NCBI GenBank assembly: GCA_903893135.1
Contig: CAITLA010000028.1
Location: 1-41,328 of the forward strand
Direction of reading: 5' to 3'
Origin: an uncultured Syntrophaceae bacterium
Lineage (GTDB): Bacteria > Desulfobacterota > Syntrophia > Syntrophales > UBA2185
DNA length: 41,328 nucleotides
In this document: positions 24,685 to 33,059 of the stretch, piece by piece
Position numbering within the stretch: the stretch's first letter is position 1
How the letters are laid out: every line of letters starts with the position of its first letter
The notes under the pieces: model-generated
What the model was told of the DNA's origin: nothing
The model's input: only the letters and a program-made list of their open reading frames with translations
Database searches by the model: none
Translations under genes and position numbers: made by a program

Positions 24685-26718
24685 TCAACTCTTGCCGTAT
24701 GCAAAGAATCGCATGGAGAAAGTGGCCCTGCCCTGAGTTGCAGAACGCAGGTCCGTTGAATATCCAAACATTTCCTTCAAAGGTACTTTGCCACTGATCT
24801 CACTTATCGTCCCCTTTGGCGTGATGGCTTGAATTTCTCCGCCTCTTGCATTTATATCTCCTATGACTTCACCAATAAATTCTCCCGGCACGATGACATC
24901 TACCATCATGATCGGCTCAAGCAGTATGGGATCAGCCTGCAAACAACCATTTCTCACGGCGGATGACGCCGCTATCTTATAACCGAGCGCCGTAGATTCC
25001 CCTTCCTTAAAGGATCCCCCAGTCACTGTTACCCTGATATCCACAATAGGGTAACCACTGATTACACCGCTGAGAGTCGCTTCTTCAATGCCTTCGTGAA
25101 TGGCAGTATAGAATTCTTCTGGTATGGCGGCTTCGTCGGTCTGTATGATAATCTCATTACCTTCTCCCCTGCCTCTGGGTTCAAGTAATAACCGAACATG
25201 ACCAAAATGTTTTTTTTCGCCAAGTTCCCTTTCAAAGAGTCCTTCAACTTCTATTTTCTTTTGAATTGTTTCCCGATAGACAACCCTCGGTTTACCGACA
25301 TTTACATGGGCGTTGAAATCTCTTTTTAATCTATCAATGACAATTTCAAGATGAAGTTCTCCCATGCCTGAAATTACGGTTTGAGCGGTCTCTTCATTAT
25401 ACTTAACTTCAATCGTGGGATCTTCTTCTATGAGCTTGACGAGTGCGACGGTGAGCTTTTCCTGATCTGCCGGTGTCTTGGCCTCTATGGCCTGACTTAT
25501 GACGGGTTTATAAAACTCAATGGGCTCAAGAAGAATCGGACGGGACTCATCGCAGATCGTATTTCCCGTTGTCGTATCCTTGAGACCCAGAACGGCAACG
25601 ATATCTCCGGCACCGCACCTGTCGATTCTTTCCCGTTTATTGGCATGCATCTTCAATAGTCGCGCAATTTTTTCCTTTTTCCCGATGCTGGCATTATACA
25701 CAGCATCGCCCGCCTTTATAAGGCCCGAATAAACTCTCAGATAAGTCAGCTTTCTTCCTTCATCCTGCTTAATCTTGAACGCCAGGGCAGCAAGGGGCTC
25801 ATCGTCGCGGCTACATCTTACCTCTTCTTTTTTCGCTACAGGATTGAAACCCCTGACCGGGGGGATATCATCCGGTGAGGGAAGAAAATAAACTATAGAA
25901 TCAAGTATCGGCTGAATGCCTTTATTTCTCAGGGCAGAGCCGCACATTACGGGAACAGCCTTCAAAGAGATTGTTGCCTGCCTGATGGCTCTGATCATCT
26001 CTTTTTCCGAAATAACTGTTCCTTCCAGATATTTCTCCGCAATATAGTCATCCATCTCGGCGAGTAATTCAATCAGTTTTTCACGATGCTCTTTGACCTG
26101 CGGAAAAACGTCAGATGGAATATCTGACACCGAAAAAGACGACCCCAGGGTACTATCATCCCAGGTAACTGCCTTCTGTTTTATCAGGTCTATGATACCC
26201 TTAAAATGTTCTTCCTCACCAAGAGGCATCTGTATCGGCAGCGGCACTGAATTAAACCTTTCGCCCATGGTCTTTATGGTACCAAAATAATCGGCACCGA
26301 CTCTATCCATCTTATTGATAAAAGCTATTTTGGGGACGCCATATTTATCGGCCTGGTGCCAGACTGTTTCTGATTGCGGTTCAACGCCGCCAACGGCGCA
26401 AAACACAACTAATGTTCCATCCAGAACTCTCAGACACCGTTCAACCTCCATGGTAAAATCCACATGTCCGGGTGTATCAATTATCTGGATTTCATGATTC
26501 TCCCAGGTGCAGGCTGTAACAGCTGAAGTAATCGTTATTCCTCTCTCCTGCTCTTGCGGCATCCAGTCCATTGCAGCTTCGCCATCATGAACCTCTCCCA
26601 TCTTGTATAATATTCCTGTATAGAAGAGTATTCTTTCGGTGACGGTGGTCTTACCGGCATCTATATGGGCTACGACACCGATATTTCTTGTTCTTGAAAG
26701 TTTCTTTTTTGAGGCCAT
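24685..26718 (-). CDS. elongation factor G paralogue (EF-G2 type)
   Basis: A 677-residue translational GTPase with the full EF-G layout. G1 AHIDAGKTT (17-25), the switch I region ending ERGITITSA, DTPGHVDFT, NKMD, then domains II-V including GMGELHLEIVIDRL and the C-terminal GEVIGDINARGG. It is a little shorter than the usual 690-700. It sits apart from any str operon genes (rpsL, rpsG, tuf), so it is probably a second EF-G, perhaps specialised for recycling or slow growth, rather than the main fusA. Which it is cannot be shown without the rest of the genome. A GerMN-domain gene precedes it by 35 bases. The start ATG has GAGAGGAAA-like sequence upstream. Confidence 0.9.
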   Translation of the reverse strand: MASKKKLSRTRNIGVVAHIDAGKTTVTERILFYTGILYKMGEVHDGEAAMDWMPQEQERGITITSAVTACTWENHEIQIIDTPGHVDFTMEVERCLRVLDGTLVVFCAVGGVEPQSETVWHQADKYGVPKIAFINKMDRVGADYFGTIKTMGERFNSVPLPIQMPLGEEEHFKGIIDLIKQKAVTWDDSTLGSSFSVSDIPSDVFPQVKEHREKLIELLAEMDDYIAEKYLEGTVISEKEMIRAIRQATISLKAVPVMCGSALRNKGIQPILDSIVYFLPSPDDIPPVRGFNPVAKKEEVRCSRDDEPLAALAFKIKQDEGRKLTYLRVYSGLIKAGDAVYNASIGKKEKIARLLKMHANKRERIDRCGAGDIVAVLGLKDTTTGNTICDESRPILLEPIEFYKPVISQAIEAKTPADQEKLTVALVKLIEEDPTIEVKYNEETAQTVISGMGELHLEIVIDRLKRDFNAHVNVGKPRVVYRETIQKKIEVEGLFERELGEKKHFGHVRLLLEPRGRGEGNEIIIQTDEAAIPEEFYTAIHEGIEEATLSGVISGYPIVDIRVTVTGGSFKEGESTALGYKIAASSAVRNGCLQADPILLEPIMMVDVIVPGEFIGEVIGDINARGGEIQAITPKGTISEISGKVPLKEMFGYSTDLRSATQGRATFSMRFFAYGKS

Positions 26719-26753
26719 GGACTAACCTGAGAGGAAATCTCTCTATCCCTGCG

Positions 26754-27377
26754 TTATCCTTCTTTTGCACCCGGCGCCAACATGTCCTTATTTATGGTAA
26801 AGGGCTGCCTCGTATCAACATGCCCTTTGATAGATTCCACTTCCTTCCCGTCTATCAATAGCTTCACCCTTTTAATGCTATTGATATTGCGCATCAGGGT
26901 ATTGGTCAGCGAATATATTGTCGCCATTTCGCTGGTACTGCCACCGGGATGTTGTTTGATAAGATTCTTGTCAAAGCTGACGTAAGCAGTTTGCTTATCA
27001 TCTATTCTAATATTGTCCAGCGCTACCCCTTCCGGGAAGGTCCTTACAAGCTTGGTCTTGGAACCTTCGAGCAAAGCCTTTACCAATTCCCTGGCCCTGT
27101 CCTGGTCATTCTCTTCCTTGGGAATATACCTCTTTTCCGGAACTAAAAATCGTTCATTCGCATCGGAAAAATACAATACTACCTCTTGTTTTTCCTTCTT
27201 TGCAACGTTGTCCTTGGTTGGCGGGAACACATATTCGAAAATGATTACAAAGAAAAGTATGAGACACGCTACAATGGTAGTAATAATCAAAAAAAGAAAA
27301 GACTTCTTCATGCGTTTCTTTTTTTTCTTTACCTTTATCTCATCCGTTCTTCTCTTTCTCTTTGTGGCCATAGTCAA
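26754..27377 (-). CDS. GerMN-domain membrane-anchored protein
   Basis: A 207-residue protein with a very basic cytoplasmic start (Lys/Arg-rich residues 4-24), one transmembrane helix (about 25-48, FLFLIITTIVACLILFFVII) and an extracytoplasmic GerMN domain (about 65-185). The domain is recognised by VVLYFSD, RARELVKALLEG, TFPEGV, AYVSFDKNLI and ATIYSLTNTLM. GerMN domains occur in spore germination proteins and in many non-spore-formers, where they may bind envelope polymers. I use TTG 27377, which has GGAG five bases upstream; ATG 27371 is an alternative. The gene has a good promoter and heads the line leading to the EF-G paralogue. Confidence 0.85.
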   Translation of the reverse strand: MTMATKRKRRTDEIKVKKKKKRMKKSFLFLIITTIVACLILFFVIIFEYVFPPTKDNVAKKEKQEVVLYFSDANERFLVPEKRYIPKEENDQDRARELVKALLEGSKTKLVRTFPEGVALDNIRIDDKQTAYVSFDKNLIKQHPGGSTSEMATIYSLTNTLMRNINSIKRVKLLIDGKEVESIKGHVDTRQPFTINKDMLAPGAKEG

Positions 27378-27407
27378 TTGTTCTCCTCAATTACTAAAAG
27401 CTGCGAT

Positions 27408-27436
27408 AATGTAGGGTATTTTTGCACTACTGTCAA
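27408..27436 (-). promoter_or_regulatory. sigma-70-type promoter for the GerMN gene
   Basis: Read on minus: TTGACA (27436-27431), a 17-base spacer and TACATT (27413-27408). Transcription would start near 27401, giving a 24-base leader with GAGGAG. The hexamers and spacing are identical to those before clpB. Confidence 0.6.
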
Positions 27437-27641
27437 GCAGAGAACAGAATCCAGTCATCGATGGCAAGGCCAAGAGAGGCATGAGAAATGTAAATTCTGC
27501 TTCACGAGAATCTATTATTAAGCCCAAGCAAGCTGCGGGGACTGCTCGCTTACGAATTCAATTATATCGTGGAAAAATTAGATTGTCCGGGTTTGCTCAG
27601 GGGCGGTGTTTCAAGGAGCAATTGACAGAAGACCTTCATTT

Positions 27642-28226
27642 CTATTTGTTATCGCTGCTGCAACCATTCACCCACCAGTCACTCTTATCTTTGAACCACC
27701 ACTCGGAGGAATCTGTTCCAATGATGCTAAGAGCCAGCTTTCTTGCAGTTTCAGTATGAAGTCGCCTTCTCGCAAATTCAATCCAGTCGTCAGTGTATTT
27801 ATTGCCCAGATCGCCATATTCCTTCAACTGGATAATAAGAGCAAGCTGGTCGGCGTCGTGGGCAATGAGAGCCTCTCTTGTCTTCTTCTCGTTAAATTCG
27901 TCAATGACGGATTTAATTTCATCGCCGAAGAACACAGTTTGCGTCAACTCTCTTACGGCTTTTTCTTCGTCCACCGTGACATATTTCTTATACATGTAAT
28001 TCATATCGCCGGTTCTGGCTTCGGGAAGGTCATGGACAAGACAAATCTTTAGCACCTTCAATTCGTCCAGACCAGGTTCAAGCTTACTTAGGGCATAGCC
28101 GATAAATATCGTTCGCAGAATATGCTCAGCCACCGATTCGCAGCCGGAGCCCAAGAACCTAAAACCTGTTCTGGGGGTTTTTTTTAACATGCCTACTTCA
28201 AATAAGAAATTCGCTATGCTGTCCAT
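27642..28226 (-). CDS. HD-domain phosphohydrolase, YfbR/HDDC2-like
   Basis: A 194-residue metal-dependent phosphohydrolase. The ligands of the HD fold are H35 (ESVAEH), H65-D66 (VHDLPEARTGD) and D124 (AHDADQLAL). The RTGF start and the ESVAEH and HDLPEA motifs match the YfbR/HDDC2 group, whose known members are 5'-deoxynucleotidases acting on dNMPs. A nucleotide-pool role is therefore likely but not proven. The C-terminus ends in a tryptophan-rich EWWFKDKSDWW stretch. The ATG lies one base after the stop of the 72-residue gene upstream, so translation is coupled. About 264 bases downstream, up to the GerMN start, have no gene. Confidence 0.87.
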   Translation of the reverse strand: MDSIANFLFEVGMLKKTPRTGFRFLGSGCESVAEHILRTIFIGYALSKLEPGLDELKVLKICLVHDLPEARTGDMNYMYKKYVTVDEEKAVRELTQTVFFGDEIKSVIDEFNEKKTREALIAHDADQLALIIQLKEYGDLGNKYTDDWIEFARRRLHTETARKLALSIIGTDSSEWWFKDKSDWWVNGCSSDNK

Positions 28227-28227
28227 A

Positions 28228-28446
28228 TTATTCCTTTTTCATCGTTCTAATTCTATTGTCCATCATATCCGAGACTCTCTTTATCTGCGACTGGAGTGAA
28301 GCAATACCGTCCGGTTTCATGGACAGCAATCTATCAATCTGAGATTTCCAGTATTCCAATACCGAGATTTCATTTTCCTTCAATTTTTTATCAAACCTCA
28401 CCTGGAACTCTTTGACAAAAGCCGGATTATTTTCCATATCAGCCAT
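28228..28446 (-). CDS. small helical protein of unknown function
   Basis: A 72-residue, highly charged protein I do not recognise. It has no signal or membrane segment and looks fully helical; the stretch LQSQIKRVSDMMDNRIRTMKK has heptad-like spacing suggesting a coiled coil. Its stop is one base from the start of the HD phosphohydrolase gene, so the two are translated together and may interact. A start at M4 would also be possible. Support comes from the coupling and the amino acid composition rather than homology. Confidence 0.6.
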   Translation of the reverse strand: MADMENNPAFVKEFQVRFDKKLKENEISVLEYWKSQIDRLLSMKPDGIASLQSQIKRVSDMMDNRIRTMKKE

Positions 28447-28523
28447 TGGCTATCCCCATTTGACAAATGTCGTCATCTCTATCAATGTCGTTTATTATAT
28501 CATTAATGTTTGTTCTTGCAACC

Positions 28524-28553
28524 ATTGATGTTAGAACTGTTAGAACTATTGAT
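28524..28553. repeat. tandem nonamer flanked by hexamer repeats
   Basis: GTTAGAACT occurs twice in tandem (28530-28538 and 28539-28547), with ATTGAT immediately on both sides (28524-28529 and 28548-28553). It lies in the divergent region between the 72-residue gene and the LysM gene. It may be a tandem protein-binding site. Confidence 0.4.
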
Positions 28554-28646
28554 ATTCAAAAAAGGGCAATCCGAAAATCCTTGAAGTTCATAATTCTCGT
28601 ATTGAATGAACCTAACGATATTGAGATTTTACTTTGCACAACGGCG

Positions 28647-28673
28647 TAATTATGCTAATAACACGCATAATTA
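28647..28673. promoter_or_regulatory. operator-like inverted repeat upstream of the LysM gene
   Basis: Perfect 9-bp arms TAATTATGC (28647-28655) and GCATAATTA (28665-28673) with a 9-base spacer lie 64 bases before the LysM ATG. The half-site centres are 18 bp apart, under two helical turns, and no T-run follows, so an operator is more likely than a terminator. Confidence 0.45.
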
Positions 28674-28737
28674 TTAGGTTTGTGGAAGCTGCTTTTAACA
28701 TTGCTAAAGTGGTGTGATATTTTAACGAGGTACAGTT

Positions 28738-30396
28738 ATGGGCAATCTGTGTCTGAGATCAATCTATCTCATTCTTCTTTCCTTGGCCTTTCTCACCGTC
28801 ACATCTCACGACTCTATTGCCGAGGAGGATACGGCCCATCTTTCCTTTCAAAAGACAGCGACACTGAGTGCAAAGACACGCCCGTACGTAGTTAAGGAAG
28901 GGGAGTGGCTGTTGCAGATCATGAGAGCCCAGGCGGGAATAACGAAACACCGACTCACAGTAATAAAACAACTAAACCCTCAAATAGAAGATCTAAATAA
29001 AATTAAACCCGGCCAGGTCGTTATACTCCCCGAAATGGAACGACCCCCTGTTCCAGAGGGGGAAGAGAGCTCCCCGACAATGAATTATACGATAAGAAAA
29101 GGCGATTCCATAAGCCGGATCGCCATGCGTGAGCTAAATGTAAAGTTGCCCGAACTTAGAAAAACTGTAGATGATATTAAGCAGCTGAACCCGGATATCA
29201 GAAACTACAACATGATATATCCCGGGCAGACTTTGCAGCTGCCGCGCAGAAGCATAGTCATTACTAAACAGGAAGTCAAAGCTCAGCAAGCCGAATCATC
29301 CCCTAAAGTTGTTAAAGATGAAGCCAAGGACAAACCCATCATACTGCCACGAGCGCATCTTAATATTATAAAAGTCGTCATCAATAGAATGAATGGAGCG
29401 CTCATAACGCTTGGCAAATACTATATTCCCATTCCGGAGTTAGGGCAGGTGACGATTGACTGTTCCACAATACCTATTGTTGAGCTGGATGACGGAAGTT
29501 CGATTTTTTTGGATTTCTCCAATAGGATACCGGACACCTTGAAAAATATGATCCAGTCCAACTGGAAAAACTATCATTCGGTTGAAATATTTGGTAGTGA
29601 CGATACTGCCACAATCCTCCAAAAGATTGTTAACGCTTCCAACACGTATTCAATGACGAGAAGGACAACACCTTACACCATAGGCGCCCTCCCGCCGCTT
29701 CAGCTCTCCGTCGACTGGATAATCACGAAAAGAGCGAAAGAGAACAAACCTTACCTGCAAGGACTGTCATTTGTTTCAGATAATTCGCGGTTGTTGCCTA
29801 AGCCAATGATCCAATATGCCGAGAGAAGCGGCATGATTATGACAGAGATATTAGATGGACAGGGTGTGGCGAGCGCACCGGATGAAAAATATACTTTGCC
29901 GCAAATGTCAAATATGAACGTCAGCACTAACATTGAGCTGGTCAATTCCCTGCTTAATGAACTTGGATATCAGACAATCAGAGATTCTGAAGTCGGGGTA
30001 CTTGACGCCGCCGCAAGCGGCTTTGACCTCTCCATAAAGGCTGATTTGCTCGCAAAGAAGGGGGATAAGCAAATAATAATCGTCTCTAAGAAAATCCCAC
30101 AACAATTCGTTGACAGTTTGAGAACCCGAGGCACCGAGACCATTTCTCTCGATGCCGGAGAAACGAAAAAATCGGTTATCGAGAAAGTCCTCAAGGCTGC
30201 GAATACTCCCTTCTCATTTGTCAGCTTTTCCTTCTCGGTCCCTGAAAAGACCGATAAGCCGGCAGGCACGATCAGCTTTCCTGCCTTTAAAATAACGCGA
30301 GATAAAGGAGACTTTTATCTCATAGATTTCGATATAGACCGTGATATATATGGACTGCTCAACAATAAGTGGGAGGTGAATATCGTCAGATATTGA
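28738..30396 (+). CDS. exported LysM protein with duplicated unknown C-terminal domain
   Basis: A 552-residue envelope protein. Residues 1-28 form a signal peptide. LysM 1 (about 49-98, YVVKEGEWLLQIM ... KPGQVVILPE) and LysM 2 (about 117-169, YTIRKGDSISRIA ... YPGQTLQLP) should bind peptidoglycan; LysM 1 lacks the usual GDT. The remaining 350 residues match nothing I know, but contain two similar halves. Residues 255-305 (IFLDFSNRIP ... ILQKIVNASNT) resemble 445-494 (IIIVSKKIP ... VIEKVLKAANT). Each is followed by a similar segment, LSVDWIITKRAKENKPYL and ISFPAFKITRDKGDFYL. GAGGT precedes the ATG by eight bases. It overlaps the next gene (TTGA), so the two are coupled despite acting in different compartments. 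Confidence 0.85.
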   Translation: MGNLCLRSIYLILLSLAFLTVTSHDSIAEEDTAHLSFQKTATLSAKTRPYVVKEGEWLLQIMRAQAGITKHRLTVIKQLNPQIEDLNKIKPGQVVILPEMERPPVPEGEESSPTMNYTIRKGDSISRIAMRELNVKLPELRKTVDDIKQLNPDIRNYNMIYPGQTLQLPRRSIVITKQEVKAQQAESSPKVVKDEAKDKPIILPRAHLNIIKVVINRMNGALITLGKYYIPIPELGQVTIDCSTIPIVELDDGSSIFLDFSNRIPDTLKNMIQSNWKNYHSVEIFGSDDTATILQKIVNASNTYSMTRRTTPYTIGALPPLQLSVDWIITKRAKENKPYLQGLSFVSDNSRLLPKPMIQYAERSGMIMTEILDGQGVASAPDEKYTLPQMSNMNVSTNIELVNSLLNELGYQTIRDSEVGVLDAAASGFDLSIKADLLAKKGDKQIIIVSKKIPQQFVDSLRTRGTETISLDAGETKKSVIEKVLKAANTPFSFVSFSFSVPEKTDKPAGTISFPAFKITRDKGDFYLIDFDIDRDIYGLLNNKWEVNIVRY

Positions 30397-31373
30397 AAGT
30401 AAAAGGAATAGGTCTATTCTCAGGGGGACTGGACAGCATCCTTGCAGCAAAGATCATAATGGCACAGGGTGTTGAGGTTACGGGGGTTACGTGCACGACC
30501 CCCTTTTTTAGTTCTGAAAAGGCTAAAGCTGCCGCGCAAAAAATCGGGCTTTACCTTATAGAAGCGGACATTACGAAAGAACACCTTGATGTGTTAAAGT
30601 CCCCCAAATATGGATACGGAAAGAATATGAATCCATGCATCGACTGTCACACCCTTATGCTCAAAATTGCTGGCAGGATCATGGAAGACAGGAAGGCTGA
30701 TTTTATTTTTACGGGTGAGGTTCTGGGCCAGCGTCCCATGTCCCAGAACAGACAGTCTCTTTATATCGTTGCGAAAAATTCAGGCTATCAGGAGTATATT
30801 CTGAGGCCTTTGAGTGCCTTGCTTCTCCCTGAAACAAGACCGGAAATGGAAGGCAAGGTGGACCGTCAAAGGCTCCTCGCCATCAAAGGGAAAGGGAGGA
30901 AGGATCAGATTGAGATGGCAAGATACTATGGCATTGACCATTACTCCGCTCCTGCAGGGGGATGCCTGCTCACGGATCCCATGTTCTCCAAGAGACTAAG
31001 AGATCTCTTTCGGCATAGCATGGACTTCCACATACGAGACATAGAACTTCTCAAATATGGCAGACACTTTCGAATCAATGAGTTTTCCAAAGCCATTGTG
31101 GGGCGGAACAGCATCGAGAACGAGGCGCTCCAAAGACTATCTCACGAGGAGGACATCGTTATCCATATAGAACAATTTCCCGGACCGACCACTATCGTTC
31201 CTAACGGAGGCGATGAAATTACGATTCACTCCGCCGCGTCCCTGTGTGCCTTATACAGCGATGCTCCAAAAAATGAGGAAGTTACGGCCCTGTGCCGGAA
31301 AGGAAATTCCATAAGTCATATCCGGGTAAAGGCAGCAATTAGGGATGATATATGGTGCTGGTTGATTCAATGA
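30393..31373 (+). CDS. PP-loop ATPase, ThiI/MnmA-like tRNA thiolation family
   Basis: A 326-residue protein of the PP-loop ATP-pyrophosphatase superfamily, which adenylates a substrate such as a tRNA base before sulfur insertion. The ATP loop is LFSGGLDSILA (SGGLDS at 10-15). NPCIDCH gives C82 and C85, and APAGGCLLTD gives C191. There is no THUMP domain. Proteins of this kind are often annotated as 4-thiouridine synthase or MnmA-like. The CxxC plus a distant Cys resembles the Fe-S-binding set of some archaeal thiolases. I choose TTG 30393, overlapping the upstream stop; GTG 30369 would add eight residues. The C-terminal third (about 205-326) is unassigned. Convergent with the DUF4301 gene, three bases away. 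Confidence 0.8.
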   Translation: MKVKGIGLFSGGLDSILAAKIIMAQGVEVTGVTCTTPFFSSEKAKAAAQKIGLYLIEADITKEHLDVLKSPKYGYGKNMNPCIDCHTLMLKIAGRIMEDRKADFIFTGEVLGQRPMSQNRQSLYIVAKNSGYQEYILRPLSALLLPETRPEMEGKVDRQRLLAIKGKGRKDQIEMARYYGIDHYSAPAGGCLLTDPMFSKRLRDLFRHSMDFHIRDIELLKYGRHFRINEFSKAIVGRNSIENEALQRLSHEEDIVIHIEQFPGPTTIVPNGGDEITIHSAASLCALYSDAPKNEEVTALCRKGNSISHIRVKAAIRDDIWCWLIQ

Positions 31374-31376
31374 AAC

Positions 31377-32897
31377 TCATGGCAGATGCTGAGGCCTCAG
31401 TAAATCATGGATTGTCTTTACGGGATTGAACGTCCCGATTGGCACTTCGACAAAAAGTGTGATCCAGAACGCCATTGAGCCATTCCACAGACCGGGAAGT
31501 TCGAGCGCTTTAAGATCCCTGCCCTTTTCGGATTTTTGTGAAATAGAATAGGCGTCGCGATTTACGAAATCATGGAGATCAAATTCGTAAGACCGGTAGT
31601 TGCGAACCCCGCAGACAAGATCGACCGGATTGAAATGCGTTGCTGATGACCAGATTGCCGTCTGTTCTGCCGATCCTGAATCTATCTGTGACTCTTCAAT
31701 AATCTGGAGAGATTGCGTTCCATCTTCCTCGTTTACCCAGAATGGACCTCCGCCTGGCTCTCCTTGATTTTTTACCATACCGCATACCCGAATGGGCCGG
31801 TTGAGTCTCTTGCAAATGAAAGAGCATTTCTCCGCAAGGGGTAAATCTTCAAACCACGGCGGCATGACAAGATGAAGCCTCTTTTCACAGAACAACTTCA
31901 GTTCCTGCAGAGTTTTTTCGTCCAGTTCAGCTTTGTCTAAGTGCCTCAGGTATCTGAATATCTCGTTCTGAAGGGAGATGAGATAGCCCCCGAGAACCTT
32001 CTTGTACAATACGGTGACCGGCTTTAACCTGTCCGGTACTATATTGTCAATATTTTTCAGATAGACTATATCTCCGCCGGTGCCGTTCAGATTATCCAGA
32101 AGGGTGCCGTGACCGCCTGGCCTGAAAACAAGCTCCCCCTTTTGATCTCGAAAAGGACGGTTATCCAAATCCACGGCAATTGTATTGGTAGATAATTTCT
32201 GCGTGGGGAGTGCAATATCAAAAGCTACACCATAGTTCCTTTCATAATCCTTTATGATCGCGGACAGGTAATCCGCCACGTCGTTTTGATGCTCCTCTGA
32301 GAGGGTGAAATGGACTCTGCATATATGGAGAGCATCTTGCGCATAGAGCGCTGCCTCCACAAGATGCTCTTCAAGGGCACTGCGGCTGCCCTCCGAATAA
32401 GCATGAAATTTCAAGAGCGCCTTAGGGAGATTGCCGTAATTCAAGCCTTTAGATGTCAAGATATAGGCCAGGATATCGCCATGTCTTTGCTCTTCCAACA
32501 TCTTTTCAAGATCTTCACCATCACGTAATATAACGTCACGCAAATCACTAAGAAACGCGCACCTTTTTAGTTCTTTGGCAAATTCTTCACTCTGTCTCGC
32601 ATCCAAACTTTCTTTTCCCAGATATATATACCAATCCCTGAACATGCGACTGGCAGCCCCGGAAGCGGGTACAAATTTCAGCACCCTTCTGCCCGTTCGT
32701 AGCTCTTCTTCATACAATGCCGCCATTTTCGCGAGATCTTCTTCCGGGAGGGTCACGATACCGTCATTAACAGTACACGGCCTGTTGAGGCTGACAGGAC
32801 AAACACCTCTCTTGAAGAGGTCGATCTGTGCCAGTACCTGTTCGCAGGTGAGCCCTTCTTTCTCAATTCGTCTTACGTCCGCTTCTGTAAAAATCAT
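31377..32897 (-). CDS. DUF4301 family protein
   Basis: A 506-residue soluble protein that I place in DUF4301 from VLKFVPASGAASRMFRDWYIY near residue 75 and VFRPGGHGTLLDNLNGTGGD in the middle, followed by IVYLKNIDNIVPD. The glycine-rich PGGHG segment and the phrase about an internal GGD recall sugar-nucleotide pyrophosphorylases (UDPGP type, with a PPGNGG-like loop), so a nucleotidyltransferase-like fold is possible; this is inference. It has no signal peptide. It stands alone: a terminator for the signalling operon lies upstream at 32970-33013. Only a weak ribosome site precedes the ATG. Confidence 0.75.
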   Translation of the reverse strand: MIFTEADVRRIEKEGLTCEQVLAQIDLFKRGVCPVSLNRPCTVNDGIVTLPEEDLAKMAALYEEELRTGRRVLKFVPASGAASRMFRDWYIYLGKESLDARQSEEFAKELKRCAFLSDLRDVILRDGEDLEKMLEEQRHGDILAYILTSKGLNYGNLPKALLKFHAYSEGSRSALEEHLVEAALYAQDALHICRVHFTLSEEHQNDVADYLSAIIKDYERNYGVAFDIALPTQKLSTNTIAVDLDNRPFRDQKGELVFRPGGHGTLLDNLNGTGGDIVYLKNIDNIVPDRLKPVTVLYKKVLGGYLISLQNEIFRYLRHLDKAELDEKTLQELKLFCEKRLHLVMPPWFEDLPLAEKCSFICKRLNRPIRVCGMVKNQGEPGGGPFWVNEEDGTQSLQIIEESQIDSGSAEQTAIWSSATHFNPVDLVCGVRNYRSYEFDLHDFVNRDAYSISQKSEKGRDLKALELPGLWNGSMAFWITLFVEVPIGTFNPVKTIHDLLRPQHLP

Positions 32898-32969
32898 GTT
32901 AGTTTGTAATGCGCATTTCCTTGCAGTAGGTTAGCATGAACTGGAATTTTTCAATTTCTTCCGCCAAAC

Positions 32970-33013
32970 AAAAAAGGTGCCCCTTCCCTTCTGCCATCCA
33001 GCGCAAGAGCACC
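32970..33013 (-). terminator. intrinsic terminator of the kinase-phosphatase-FHA operon
   Basis: On minus, GGTGC (33013-33009) pairs with GCACC (32980-32976). The stem extends inwards by about four pairs including G-T, and six T residues follow (32975-32970). It lies 47 bases beyond the 34-codon ORF and 72 bases before the DUF4301 start, separating the two units. Confidence 0.6.
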
Positions 33014-33059
33014 CCCCGTTAAATTCTGAAAATAGCCACTGCTTAATGCATCCCCATTG

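Noticed and set aside
27481..27759. 92-codon plus-strand ORF between the GerMN and HD genes
   Set aside because: Its second half is antisense to the HD gene and it lacks a ribosome site and domain features.
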